The position numbers and the translations under genes are program-made. From Paenibacillus sp. CF384 (lineage in GTDB: Bacteria; Bacillota; Bacilli; Paenibacillales; Paenibacillaceae): a stretch of 64,000 nucleotides of DNA. Under the pieces are notes generated by a model. That model was not told the origin of the DNA. It was given only the letters and a program-made list of their open reading frames with translations, and searched no databases. The first letter of the stretch is position 1, and each line of letters begins with the position of its first letter. The stretch is taken from assembly GCF_900106745.1 (NCBI RefSeq), contig NZ_FNNV01000008.1, forward strand, positions 124,001-188,000. Reading direction: 5' to 3'. Positions 1 to 7,923 of the stretch are shown piece by piece.

Positions 1-138
1 CATGGGAAGAATATCGTCCCTATTCAGATGTGCTTTAGGTTCGCTAAGGATGAAGATCAAGGCATCTCGGATCTAGGGAAATGGGCTGTTCAGAACGATG
101 TAAAGTTGGTCCATAAGCGATTTCTAAGGTGGATATGA
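1..138 (+). CDS. C-terminal end of an unidentified protein (cut by window start)
   Basis: Frame 1 is open from the first base and stops at TGA 136-138, giving the last 45 residues of a protein whose beginning lies outside the window. The fragment is mixed polar and hydrophobic, ends in KRFLRWI, and shows no motif I recognise. A hairpin follows at 172-207. Without the missing part no function can be given. It could also be chance read-through, although the position just before a terminator-like hairpin favours a real gene end. Confidence 0.4.
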   Translation, partial: HGKNIVPIQMCFRFAKDEDQGISDLGKWAVQNDVKLVHKRFLRWI

Positions 139-171
139 GCAACAGCCTGCATCGCACAAAGGCTAATCATG

Positions 172-207
172 AGACAGCTGATTTCGAGATTTCGATCGGC
201 TGTCTTT
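172..207. terminator. Hairpin between convergent genes
   Basis: AGACAGC at 172-178 pairs with GGCTGTCT at 198-205. The stem continues imperfectly through TGAT/ATCG and TCGA segments and is followed by TTTG. It sits between the end of the left-hand partial gene and the end of the convergent LacI gene, so it may serve both. The T-run is short. Confidence 0.45.
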
Positions 208-231
208 GTTATGTGAATTTAGCCGCCATCC

Positions 232-1230
232 TCATCTTCGTCTAAACTTGGAGCTTTTTCTTTCGATCAATGCAGGCTCCATCATGATCGTAACCAAGCT
301 AGAGGACGTCTCTTGATGGATGCGATTCAATAGTACCTCGAAGGTCGTCTTCACCATATCCCCGATAGGCTGATGAATGCTTGAAATCTCCATCATTTTA
401 GACAGGTAGGTATCGTCAAAACCAATGATACTGACGTCCTCGGGAATCCGAATATGTCTTTCCTGCGCGGCCTTCATCATCTCAAGGGCCATAATGTCGT
501 TTCCTGCAAAAAGGCATGTAAAGTCAAGCTTGTCCGCTTGACCCAGATAGTTCTCGATTTCTTTGCGGATCATAAAGCTGCTTTGGGAAGTTTCATGAAT
601 CTGGATGAAGTTTTCTGTATGAAACACAAAGCCGTTTTCCTGCAAAACTTGCTCGAAACCTCGAAATTTATCTTCGTCTCGCTCCGCTCCAATATACCCA
701 AATGTCTGATGTCCGGAATGAATGAAGCTTTCGCCTGCCAATTTGCCTGCTTGAAGATGATTGAGTCCGACACTGTCGAATAATTTCTGACTCTGGGTGA
801 TCACAATGGTGGGAATCTCCAATTTGGAAATACGCTCAAGATTAAAGTCGCTTGTTGGCACAATGATGATCCCATCCACCTGCCGGGAGACGAAGTTTTG
901 AATGTTTTCCCATTCCGTCACCGGATTGAATTTGGAATGATGAAACAGGATGCTGTATCCGTGTTTCCTTGCTTCTAACTCTAGCGAATCAAGGATCTCC
1001 ACAAAATAAGGATTGTAGATTTCCTTTACGCATACGCCAATAATGTTGGTGCTGCTTCTTTTCAACGTTTGAGCTGCTTTATTGGGAATATAGCCAACCT
1101 CTTCAATCACGCGCATAACGGCATTGACGTTTTCTTGGCTGACACCTTTATGGCCATTAATGACCCGGGATACGGTTGGTTGGGACACATTCGCCCGTTT
1201 GGCTATTTCATGCATAGTCAGTTTTACCAT
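232..1230 (-). CDS. LacI-family transcriptional regulator
   Basis: 332 aa, the usual LacI length. The N-terminus carries the LacI helix-turn-helix (residues about 4-25, ending VSQPTVSRVINGHKGVS), followed by the hinge and a periplasmic-binding-protein-like effector domain (about 58-330, with IIGVCVKEIYNPYF and the late SIIGFDDTYLSKM segment typical of the family). The ATG at 1230 has AAAGGAGC eight bases upstream. It is transcribed divergently from the GH32 fructosidase, and two palindromes lie in the shared spacer, one near each promoter. It is therefore most likely the local repressor of that gene and of itself, with a fructan or sucrose-derived sugar as inducer (inference). Confidence 0.93.
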   Translation of the reverse strand: MVKLTMHEIAKRANVSQPTVSRVINGHKGVSQENVNAVMRVIEEVGYIPNKAAQTLKRSSTNIIGVCVKEIYNPYFVEILDSLELEARKHGYSILFHHSKFNPVTEWENIQNFVSRQVDGIIIVPTSDFNLERISKLEIPTIVITQSQKLFDSVGLNHLQAGKLAGESFIHSGHQTFGYIGAERDEDKFRGFEQVLQENGFVFHTENFIQIHETSQSSFMIRKEIENYLGQADKLDFTCLFAGNDIMALEMMKAAQERHIRIPEDVSIIGFDDTYLSKMMEISSIHQPIGDMVKTTFEVLLNRIHQETSSSLVTIMMEPALIERKSSKFRRR

Positions 1231-1300
1231 GGGGATAGGCTCCTTTCAGAGTTACTATATCATAAAACCGAATGGGAGAATATATTCTGAATATTATTCA

Positions 1301-1314
1301 AGAAAACGTATTCT
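1301..1314. promoter_or_regulatory. Candidate LacI operator near the regulator's own promoter
   Basis: AGAAAACGTATTCT is one base away from the perfect palindrome AGAATACGTATTCT and shares the AATACGTATT core with the second site at 1476-1489. It lies 71 bases upstream of the LacI start codon, so it suits autoregulation. Confidence 0.5.
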
Positions 1315-1422
1315 TATATTGTGAATAATTCAGCTTGAAATCGATGAAATATGCACAATTCTACCTTGGATAGTATTTGAAGTCGTAGTAAATAACCGCT
1401 TATATCCAGCAATAATTATGCG

Positions 1423-1451
1423 TTGACAAGGAAAATAACGGATGATAAGCT
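1423..1451 (+). promoter_or_regulatory. Candidate promoter of the GH32 gene
   Basis: A perfect TTGACA at 1423-1428 is followed after 17 bases by TAAGCT (1446-1451), a weak -10. The start would fall near 1458, just upstream of the palindromic operator at 1476-1489, a layout in which a bound LacI protein would block elongation. Confidence 0.45.
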
Positions 1452-1475
1452 AAGGTGGAAAAAGTTAGAAGAATA

Positions 1476-1489
1476 TGAATACGTATTCA
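1476..1489. promoter_or_regulatory. Palindromic LacI operator upstream of the fructosidase
   Basis: TGAATACGTATTCA is a perfect 14-bp palindrome with the central CG typical of LacI-family operators. It lies between the candidate promoter and the start codon of the GH32 gene, 74 bases upstream of the ATG at 1563. Confidence 0.65.
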
Positions 1490-1562
1490 CTAATATTCAA
1501 GAATCCTGATGTTATCTGCTAATCGGAAGTGAAAACAGAATACAAACAAGGATGTGAGCCGT

Positions 1563-3002
1563 ATGGATAAGTTTAGACCGAAGTATCATTTTACACCTGA
1601 ACGGAATTGGATGAATGACCCGAATGGGATGGTGTTCTTTAATGGAGAATACCATCTGTTCTATCAACATCACCCGCATAGCGCACTGCCGGGGCCGATG
1701 CATTGGGGTCATGCAATCAGCTCGGATATGGTGAATTGGGAGCATTGCCCTATCGCCTTGTATCCGGATGAGAATGGGGTAATCTTCTCGGGAAGCGCAG
1801 TTGTAGACTGGGAGGACACATCGGGTTTCTTTGGCGGGAAGCCTGGATTAGTAGCGATATTCACACACCATGATCGAATGCCGGGGATGGACCGGGTCAG
1901 GGAACGCCAAAGCTTGGCGTACAGCTTGGACTCCGGCAGAAGCTGGATTAAGTATAGCGACAACCCTGTTCTTGAAAGCGATCGCTTCGTTGATTTTCGA
2001 GATCCCAAAGTATTCTGGCATTCTGACTCGAAGCGGTGGGTCATGATTCTGGCATCAGGACAATCGGTCTGTCTGTACCACTCCGACAATTTGAAGGAGT
2101 GGACGTTTAGCAGCGAATTTGGCCATGGTAACGGTTCGCATGACGGGGTATGGGAATGTCCGGATTTATTTGCACTTCCCGTGGATGGCGATCCATCCCG
2201 CATGAAGTGGGTGATGATCGTCAGCATTGGCCGCCCAGAGCAAGGAACCATGACGCAATATTTTATCGGGGAATTTGACGGCCATTCATTCGTAAACGAT
2301 AATCCGGCTGACGTCGTACTTCGTCTTGATCACGGCAGCGACAATTACGCGGGGGTCAGCTGGTCTGATGTGCCTGAAGAAGATGGACGCCGTAATTATA
2401 TCGCGTGGATGAGCAATGGGAAATATGCCATTGTGACCCCTACGGATGAGTGGCGCAGCGCGATGACGGTTCCTAGGACATTGACCTTGGAATCCCGGCA
2501 TAATCAAATCAGGTTGATCCAGAATCCTGTTCGAGAATTGGAGCAGATTAGAATCTCTATTCTATCGTTGGAGGAAACATCGATCGAAGAAGCTCAGCTA
2601 CATATAGCCGGATTAGAATTGGACAGCTTTGAAATGATCGCAGAATTCGTTCCCGGAATGACGAAGGCTCTCACAATAAAAGTCAGAGCATCCGATTCAC
2701 AGCAAACGGTTATTGGCTATGAGGCGAATCAGAACGAAATATACGTTGACCGTACAAGGTCTGGAATCATTGATTTTCATAAAGGATTCGCGGGAATCCA
2801 TGCGGTGAAGCTGGCGACGGCGACCGAGTCGATCAAGCTGCATATCTTCGTGGATCGCTCTTCTGTCGAGGTATTCGTAAATGATGGGATCGCCGTGATA
2901 ACCGATTTAATATTCCCCGAACCGGGTGCAACCGGACTGGAGCTATCTGCTTCTGAAGCTGGGATGCGGCTCCGCCGGTTTGAACTGTTTAAGCTAGGTT
3001 AG
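1563..3002 (+). CDS. GH32 beta-fructofuranosidase (levanase / sucrose or fructan hydrolase)
   Basis: 479 aa from the ATG at 1563, preferred over an in-frame GTG at 1554 because AAGGA at 1548-1552 is well spaced only for the ATG. The GH32 signatures are all present: WMNDPNG (residues 16-22, nucleophile Asp19), RDP (Asp147, transition-state stabiliser) and WECPDLF (acid/base Glu198). The five-bladed propeller is followed by the C-terminal beta-sandwich (ends RRFELFKLG, with SSVEVFVNDG). There is no signal peptide, so the enzyme acts inside the cell on sucrose, sucrose-6-phosphate or short fructans; the sequence does not settle which. No transporter lies next to it. Control is likely by the divergent LacI protein. 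Confidence 0.92.
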   Translation: MDKFRPKYHFTPERNWMNDPNGMVFFNGEYHLFYQHHPHSALPGPMHWGHAISSDMVNWEHCPIALYPDENGVIFSGSAVVDWEDTSGFFGGKPGLVAIFTHHDRMPGMDRVRERQSLAYSLDSGRSWIKYSDNPVLESDRFVDFRDPKVFWHSDSKRWVMILASGQSVCLYHSDNLKEWTFSSEFGHGNGSHDGVWECPDLFALPVDGDPSRMKWVMIVSIGRPEQGTMTQYFIGEFDGHSFVNDNPADVVLRLDHGSDNYAGVSWSDVPEEDGRRNYIAWMSNGKYAIVTPTDEWRSAMTVPRTLTLESRHNQIRLIQNPVRELEQIRISILSLEETSIEEAQLHIAGLELDSFEMIAEFVPGMTKALTIKVRASDSQQTVIGYEANQNEIYVDRTRSGIIDFHKGFAGIHAVKLATATESIKLHIFVDRSSVEVFVNDGIAVITDLIFPEPGATGLELSASEAGMRLRRFELFKLG

Positions 3003-3091
3003 TTTCTATCTCATCTGAATTAAATGAAACGTCGAGGCGCATATTGCAGTATGTATGGAAAAAGGAATTTTCCAAACGAGGTGCCTACTCC

Positions 3092-3913
3092 ATGATGACG
3101 AATACAGAAACTACCGAATATTTAAGATCAGAATTAAAGCAAATCGAACGATGGGAGCAAGATCAGAAAGGGCTGTTCTTCTGGGAGAAGCTCGGCAGAC
3201 TGCCTTTTGCCATCTTGGACCGAATCACCCCAAAGTTCATACAGGATAAGATTGGTACGGCGCTTGACGAGCTCGGCAATTATGTCCAGAGCGGCGGGCG
3301 ATATCTGATCAGCAAGGAGCAGATGTACCGCAAATTCTTCCCGAATGCGGAGCGGGATGAAACAGCTGACTTCGAGCGAATCGCTCAGCTTCCGCTAGGT
3401 CGAATGGATGAAATGGCCGATCGCATTATCCAAACAAGCAGCAAGACGGCGACGGTGCAAGGGGCGACAACTGGAATCGGGGGTATTTTCACGCTTGCCA
3501 TTGATATTCCGCTCCTGCTTGGCATTTCGCTTAAAGCGCTCCAGGAAATTGCGATTAGCTACGGCTATGACCCAACGGAACAGGCAGAGCGGGTCTTTAT
3601 CGTCAAATGTTTGCAGTTCTCCTCCGCTGATATCGTCGGGAAGAAAGCGATTCTGGATGATCTGGCCGTGTTCCAATCCGGTGAGCGCAGCGGTCAGGTC
3701 ATGTCCCAGCTGCAAGGCTGGCGCGAGGTCATGCTTACGTATAGAGACAATTTCGGATGGAAGAAGCTGTTCCAAATGATTCCGATCGCAGGCATGCTGT
3801 TCGGAGCCTATCTGAACCGATCCACCCTTCAGGATGTCGCAGAAACTGGTAAAATGATGTATCGGAAGCGTAGAATTCTCGAGAAGTTGAACCAGGAGCA
3901 CGCGGAGAACTAG
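3092..3913 (+). CDS. EcsC-family protein
   Basis: 273 aa from the ATG at 3092, chosen because GAGGTG lies eight bases upstream; an in-frame TTG at 3044 has no such site. The sequence matches the EcsC family: charged N-terminal helix, GGRYLISKEQMY, then a glycine-rich amphipathic segment (VQGATTGIGGIFTLAID) and the KALQEIAISYGYDP stretch. EcsC proteins are named from the B. subtilis ecsABC operon, but their biochemical role is not known. Here it stands alone, 90 bases after the fructosidase and followed by its own terminator, so it may be co-transcribed with that gene. It is probably peripheral to the membrane. Confidence 0.85.
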   Translation: MMTNTETTEYLRSELKQIERWEQDQKGLFFWEKLGRLPFAILDRITPKFIQDKIGTALDELGNYVQSGGRYLISKEQMYRKFFPNAERDETADFERIAQLPLGRMDEMADRIIQTSSKTATVQGATTGIGGIFTLAIDIPLLLGISLKALQEIAISYGYDPTEQAERVFIVKCLQFSSADIVGKKAILDDLAVFQSGERSGQVMSQLQGWREVMLTYRDNFGWKKLFQMIPIAGMLFGAYLNRSTLQDVAETGKMMYRKRRILEKLNQEHAEN

Positions 3914-3926
3914 TTCCATATAGGAT

Positions 3927-3962
3927 AAAGACCCGATCATGCGCTCATGATCGGGTCTTTTC
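3927..3962 (+). terminator. Rho-independent terminator after the EcsC gene
   Basis: A perfect 15-bp stem (AAAGACCCGATCATG, 3927-3941; CATGATCGGGTCTTT, 3946-3960) with loop CGCT runs into a T-run. The leading A's make it potentially bidirectional. Confidence 0.9.
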
Positions 3963-4095
3963 AACTACTTGGCATTCAATTCACCAAATAGGGTATCCTT
4001 TATCGTAAATCCACTTTATCGTGGGGGTTGCCATGATGCCACATACCTACCTCTGTATATAACGACTTTTAACGAACGTACAGGATTAGTTTAGG

Positions 4096-4293
4096 TTATT
4101 GAAATAAAGGAATGATCAATGCAATTATACCTAGAATGGTGGTCCACCATGCAATTGCCTTCTTGGGATTTGCAAAGCAAATGATCCCTAGGATAACGGC
4201 AATCCCACCCAACACGAAAGGGGAATAGAAGAACCCGATTATGGCCAATACAATACCGATCAAACCAAGCCATTTTGCTGCTGTTTCATTCAT
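4096..4293 (-). CDS. Small two-helix membrane protein (DUF4190-like)
   Basis: 65 aa from the ATG at 4293, which has GGAG eight bases upstream; an upstream in-frame ATG at 4308 lacks one. Two hydrophobic helices (about 7-40 and 46-64) flank a NPKKAIAW turn, the pattern of DUF4190-type proteins. It is a paralogue of the 48-aa gene just upstream on the same strand: KWLGLIGIVLAIIGFF matches KWLSWIGIVLAIIGCF. Function unknown. Confidence 0.7.
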   Translation of the reverse strand: MNETAAKWLGLIGIVLAIIGFFYSPFVLGGIAVILGIICFANPKKAIAWWTTILGIIALIIPLFQ

Positions 4294-4400
4294 AATTAAC
4301 ATCTCCATTAGTTTAGATTTGTATGAGCAAGTTATCTGCTTCGACTAAAGTAAGGTAGGTATGTCGCATCATCGCAACCCGACTGGAATTGCATCTATTT

Positions 4401-4547
4401 TCAACGCACAGGCGTTTGACCGGTTGCCATGCAAACGAGTCCGAGGATAACAGCTATGCTGCCCATCCAGGCAGTGGCAAAGAAACAGCCGATAATGGCT
4501 AATACGATGCCAATCCAACTAAGCCATTTTCTTGTCATTTCGCTCAT
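4401..4547 (-). CDS. Very small membrane protein, truncated paralogue of the downstream gene
   Basis: 48 aa read from ATG 4547 to TGA 4401-4403, with AAGGGGG nine bases before the start. The N-terminal half (MSEMTRKWLSWIGIVLAIIG) and the SIAVILGLVCMA segment align with the neighbouring 65-aa protein, but the second hydrophobic helix is missing. The start overlaps the last 29 bases of the hydroxylase-like gene upstream, so translation is probably coupled. It looks like a tandem duplication with 3' loss. A functional single-helix protein and a decaying copy are both possible; the intact ribosome site favours expression. Confidence 0.6.
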   Translation of the reverse strand: MSEMTRKWLSWIGIVLAIIGCFFATAWMGSIAVILGLVCMATGQTPVR

Positions 4548-5169
4548 GTGCAGCATCCCCCTTATGCGGTTTAGGAAATGAAGTGCTGCGGTTTTTACGC
4601 TTTAGCCGGTTAGTCTGCAAGACCATATCCATCACAGGGTTCGTTACGCCGTACATCGCTTTCTCATCCATATGATGATGCAGCAGATGTCTTTTCTTCA
4701 TCCATTTCCCCCAAGGCGTGAACGGTACGATAGGGCGATGAGCGATATAATGCTGCCATTGATAATAGATCTGAAAGCTGGATGTACCGAACACGACGGC
4801 CAGTGACAGATGCCAATCAAATCCCGTTACCAAATACGCCGCTGCGAGGATAATCAAATAGCCATACACATCGACAGCTACCGGTCCGAATAAATGCTTT
4901 ACATCGTTAGGCGTCTCATGGTGAGCGACATGCCCTTTATAGGATTTAGGAGCAAATTGCGGGCATTCATGAAGAACGAATCGGTGTGCCGTGTATTCGA
5001 TTAAGATAAATAAGACAGCGCCAACGCAAATCGCCGGAATCGTCCAGAGACTGCCGAATGTCGCAATGACCCCGCAACAGCTAAGGATGACAATAGAGAT
5101 GAGAAACAAAATAGGATGCTGGCCTAAAAATTCTCGCGTATATTGCATACGGGTCGTCTCCGATCTCAT
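4519..5169 (-). CDS. Fatty acid hydroxylase / sterol desaturase superfamily membrane protein
   Basis: 216 aa from the ATG at 5169, which has GGGAGGG seven bases upstream. Histidine clusters of the di-iron hydroxylase superfamily are in order: AHRFVLHE, HVAHHE, HYIAHRP and HLLHHHMDE. They are interleaved with about four hydrophobic segments (25-65 and 105-140 clearest). The protein should hydroxylate or desaturate a lipid or carotenoid in the membrane; the substrate is not evident. It is divergent from a TetR regulator 172 bases away, the likely controller, and the two small membrane proteins follow it on the same strand. Confidence 0.85.
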   Translation of the reverse strand: MRSETTRMQYTREFLGQHPILFLISIVILSCCGVIATFGSLWTIPAICVGAVLFILIEYTAHRFVLHECPQFAPKSYKGHVAHHETPNDVKHLFGPVAVDVYGYLIILAAAYLVTGFDWHLSLAVVFGTSSFQIYYQWQHYIAHRPIVPFTPWGKWMKKRHLLHHHMDEKAMYGVTNPVMDMVLQTNRLKRKNRSTSFPKPHKGDAAHERNDKKMA

Positions 5170-5200
5170 ATACAATCCCTCCCATTTAATCGACCTTGTG

Positions 5201-5230
5201 TTGATTAGTCGTCACACAGTTTATTATAAT
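5201..5230 (+). promoter_or_regulatory. Candidate promoter and operator of the TetR gene
   Basis: TTGATT (5201-5206) and TATAAT (5225-5230) are spaced 18 bases apart. TGTGT at 5197-5201 and ACACA at 5214-5218 form short inverted arms over the -35, and a second inverted repeat (GTCGA-CTAC-TCGAC) lies at 5271-5284. Either could be the TetR site; neither is strong. Confidence 0.4.
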
Positions 5231-5341
5231 GAGATGGACGATTAATTCAATAATCAAGATGCGCTTAAAAGTCGACTACTCGACACACGGCTTAAGGAAG
5301 TTCATTAGTTGCGAAATTAGTTCACTTCGAGGTGGAAGAAC

Positions 5342-5944
5342 ATGCAGGACAAGACAGATCCTAGAATAATAAGAACGAAGCTGATGCTCAGAGACGCCTT
5401 AATTGACTTATTGGAAGAGAAAGGATTAGAAGCGATAACCATCCGGGATTTGATGCTGCAGGCCGGCTTGCATCGGAGTACGTTTTATTTACACTACCGG
5501 GATAAATACGATTTACTAGAATTGAGCAAAGAGGATATGATTAATGAAATTCTAGCAATCGTCAATGAGATCGACCCTATTCTCCTCATGAAATATGCCG
5601 CGCGTAACGAGCCTGATCCGGCCTTCCTGAAACTGTTCGATTTCTTTACGCTGCATGCCGTATTTTTCAGAGTTCTCTTAGGGCCTAAAGGCGATCCGGC
5701 TTATCCCATTCAAATCAGAAGAATAATGGAGAAGCTTATCTACAATAAGCTGTCCTTGATTCCGTCCGAACAGGAAGCAATGCCGCGTGAGTACATTATT
5801 GCCTATCTGGCTGCTGCAAATTTAGGAGTCATCCAGCACTGGTTGGAACACGGCATGCAGCTTTCTCCCGCAGAGATGGCGTTGTTGATAACCCGAATGA
5901 CCACCTTCGGACCGCTGCAGACCTTCGGACTTAAGGAGGCATAA
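5342..5944 (+). CDS. TetR/AcrR-family transcriptional regulator
   Basis: 200 aa. The N-terminal helix-turn-helix (residues about 8-55) has the TetR pattern, ending GLHRSTFYLHYRDKYDLLE; the C-terminal helices resemble the group of TetR proteins with a DhaS/YcgE-like ligand domain. The ATG at 5342 follows GAGGTGGAAGA. It is divergent from the fatty-acid-hydroxylase-like gene and most likely represses it, with a lipid or hydrophobic compound as ligand (inference). A weak hairpin terminator follows. Confidence 0.9.
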   Translation: MQDKTDPRIIRTKLMLRDALIDLLEEKGLEAITIRDLMLQAGLHRSTFYLHYRDKYDLLELSKEDMINEILAIVNEIDPILLMKYAARNEPDPAFLKLFDFFTLHAVFFRVLLGPKGDPAYPIQIRRIMEKLIYNKLSLIPSEQEAMPREYIIAYLAAANLGVIQHWLEHGMQLSPAEMALLITRMTTFGPLQTFGLKEA

Positions 5945-5964
5945 GGAACAACGAATGACGACAT

Positions 5965-5996
5965 AGGTCAACCTTATAATACGGGTTGGCCCTTTT
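5965..5996 (+). terminator. Probable terminator after the TetR gene
   Basis: AGGTCAACC (5965-5973) pairs with GGTTGGCCCT around 5984-5992, with one wobble and a bulge, and TTTTT follows. Confidence 0.6.
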
Positions 5997-6026
5997 TGTG
6001 CTTAATTTTCGCTAAAGATCGCTTCA

Positions 6027-6070
6027 ACCGTTCGACAAAGAACGGTCTATTTGTTCGATTATTGTATAAT
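6027..6070 (+). promoter_or_regulatory. Promoter region with palindrome upstream of the large carbohydrate locus
   Basis: TATAAT at 6065-6070 is a consensus -10. The -35 region is weak and overlaps a perfect inverted repeat, ACCGTTC (6027-6033) with GAACGGT (6040-6046). A poor -35 covered by a palindrome suggests an activator-dependent or repressible promoter, possibly acted on by the YesN-type regulator encoded just downstream. Confidence 0.45.
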
Positions 6071-6117
6071 TATGCGATGGGCATTTCTTCAAATATAGGA
6101 AACGATAAGGAGGATTC

Positions 6118-6222
6118 ATGCAAGGTAAAAATAATACACCAAATCCAAAAATAACAACCTTATTTAACTTCCCCGGCTTCGGTAATATGAAAGTCAAAGT
6201 CTGGTTTAAGAGGAACGATTGA
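6118..6222 (+). CDS. 34-aa micro-ORF ahead of the YesN/YesM pair
   Basis: ATG 6118 to TGA 6220-6222, preceded by a near-perfect AAGGAGG four bases before the start. The peptide is basic and rich in Asn, Pro and Phe (TLFNFPGFGNMKVKVWFKRND at its C-terminal part), without a signal peptide or membrane helix. It lies 40 bases downstream of a consensus -10 and 18 bases before the response regulator start. It could be a leader peptide, a small regulator of the two-component system, or a translated remnant. I do not recognise a family. Confidence 0.5.
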   Translation: MQGKNNTPNPKITTLFNFPGFGNMKVKVWFKRND

Positions 6223-6240
6223 TCGAGGGGGGCAAATAAA

Positions 6241-7905
6241 GTGATCAAACTTATGGTAGTCGATGATGAACGCTGGATTCGTGAAGGATTGAAACAGACG
6301 ATTGACTGGAGCTCGCATGGCATTACATTCATAGGCGATGCCGAAGATGGATGTGAGGCACTGAAGCTGATCGATTCGAATGCTCCGGACATCGTCATCT
6401 CGGATATTAGAATGCCCACTATGGACGGAATGGAATTAATAGAAGAAATCGAGCGAAGAGGATTGGACATCAAGGTGATTTTTATCAGCGGATTCAGTGA
6501 TTTCGTATATGCGCAGAAAGCCGTGAAGCTGGGAGCCTTCGATTATATCCTCAAGCCCATCGAGGAAAAGGTTCTCATGGAGATTATTGAGCGCTGCATC
6601 TGCGAAATTACGAATAAGAGAGAGCTTGCCCTCCGCTTAGAAGAGCTTTCCGGTCGTGTGAGAGAGAGTCTGCCCCTCGCTAGGCAGAAGCATTTGGAAA
6701 TGTGTTTAACCCAGCCAATTGCCGGTCCGGAATTATTGTCGAAGTGGGAGGCGCTTCGCATTGAGTTGAAACCGAATCGACTCATTGTCCTATCAGCCGT
6801 TATCCATGATTGGGGTGAGCGGGAAATAAGTGAGAGGGGCTGCTCACAACTTAGATATGCGCTTGGCAAACTCATGGAGGAGGTCTTTCATGAGGGAGAT
6901 GTATCGTGCGTGGCCTGTCCCTTACATGAGAATGAATTTGCGGATGCAGCGCTTATTAGCTCGTGGGAGAAGGTAACAGCCGATCCTGCTATGGAAGTCT
7001 ACCGCTGCGCGAAGCTGATGATAGAAGGTGCGCTCGAAGTGCTAGGCATTCAAATTAGCATCGGCATCAGCAGCATGGTAGAGGGAGAACGACTAGTAGT
7101 CGCTTTTAGGGAAGCGCTTACAAATAGTGCGAGATATGTATTGTACGGCCCTGGTCGAGTGCATGGTCCGGAAGAAGCAGCTGCTCGAGACTGTAAAGGA
7201 AAAGAAACGGTTATGTTCACCGCGGGCATACCCTCCATTGCGATGAAAGCCGATGCACTCGATATGGCATGGATGAATCGCGTTCTTCATGCCATCAAGC
7301 TTATGGACGAAGGGAAGCTAACCGATCTGCTTGACCAGCAGACGGAGCTGCTTGAAGAGCTTGTTAAAGAGACTTCCGCGCTTGCCGTTCGATGTGAGAT
7401 GAACATGTATCTCGGGACCCTTCTATCCAAGTGGAAGGAGCTGTGTTTGGGGAGAGAGCATTCTGACGCCTACTTCGTTACCCATCAACAGAAGCTTGAG
7501 CTGTACCGCTGTACGCTGGGCAACTGGAAGAACGCAATCATAAGTGCTTTTCTGAAGAAAGATCGAGCTGCTGCCGGGTCCGGACAGCGAAGTACAATCG
7601 AAATCGCCCTGCGCTACATTCACGATAACTATCATCATGGCATCAGCCTCAATAAAGTAGCAGAAACGATCTATATGAATCCTTCCTACTTTAGCAGGGT
7701 ATTCCATGCTGAGGTTGGGGAGACGCTGAGCCGTTATCTCATTCGCATTCGAGTCGCCAAAGCGAAGGAACTGCTCGAGCAGACGCCGCTTAAGATCTAT
7801 GAGGTTGCGGAATCTGTAGGGTATAGAGACTTTCGGCATTTCGTCAAAACCTTTAAGGAATCGGAAGGGATCACCCCTGCCCAATTTCGAAACTACGGCA
7901 CATAA
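6241..7905 (+). CDS. YesN-type response regulator with AraC DNA-binding domain
   Basis: 554 aa from a GTG at 6241 with GAGGGGGG eight bases upstream. Residues 3-120 are a receiver domain (VVDDE at 6-10, phospho-acceptor Asp55 in ISDIRMPTMDG, conserved Lys in YILKPI). A long middle region follows, then a C-terminal AraC helix-turn-helix pair (about 450-552: LNKVAETIYMNPSYFSRVF and EVAESVGYRDFRHFVKTFKE). It pairs with the sensor kinase 18 bases downstream and should activate the carbohydrate transport locus in response to an extracellular glycan. Confidence 0.93.
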   Translation: MIKLMVVDDERWIREGLKQTIDWSSHGITFIGDAEDGCEALKLIDSNAPDIVISDIRMPTMDGMELIEEIERRGLDIKVIFISGFSDFVYAQKAVKLGAFDYILKPIEEKVLMEIIERCICEITNKRELALRLEELSGRVRESLPLARQKHLEMCLTQPIAGPELLSKWEALRIELKPNRLIVLSAVIHDWGEREISERGCSQLRYALGKLMEEVFHEGDVSCVACPLHENEFADAALISSWEKVTADPAMEVYRCAKLMIEGALEVLGIQISIGISSMVEGERLVVAFREALTNSARYVLYGPGRVHGPEEAAARDCKGKETVMFTAGIPSIAMKADALDMAWMNRVLHAIKLMDEGKLTDLLDQQTELLEELVKETSALAVRCEMNMYLGTLLSKWKELCLGREHSDAYFVTHQQKLELYRCTLGNWKNAIISAFLKKDRAAAGSGQRSTIEIALRYIHDNYHHGISLNKVAETIYMNPSYFSRVFHAEVGETLSRYLIRIRVAKAKELLEQTPLKIYEVAESVGYRDFRHFVKTFKESEGITPAQFRNYGT

Positions 7906-7923
7906 GAAGAGAGGGAACCCATC

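Noticed and set aside
454-783. Open frame opposite the LacI gene
   Set aside because: Shadow of the LacI coding sequence; no ribosome site and no recognisable protein.
1709-2251. 180-codon frame opposite the GH32 gene
   Set aside because: Antisense to a well-supported glycosidase with intact catalytic motifs; composition is typical of a shadow frame.
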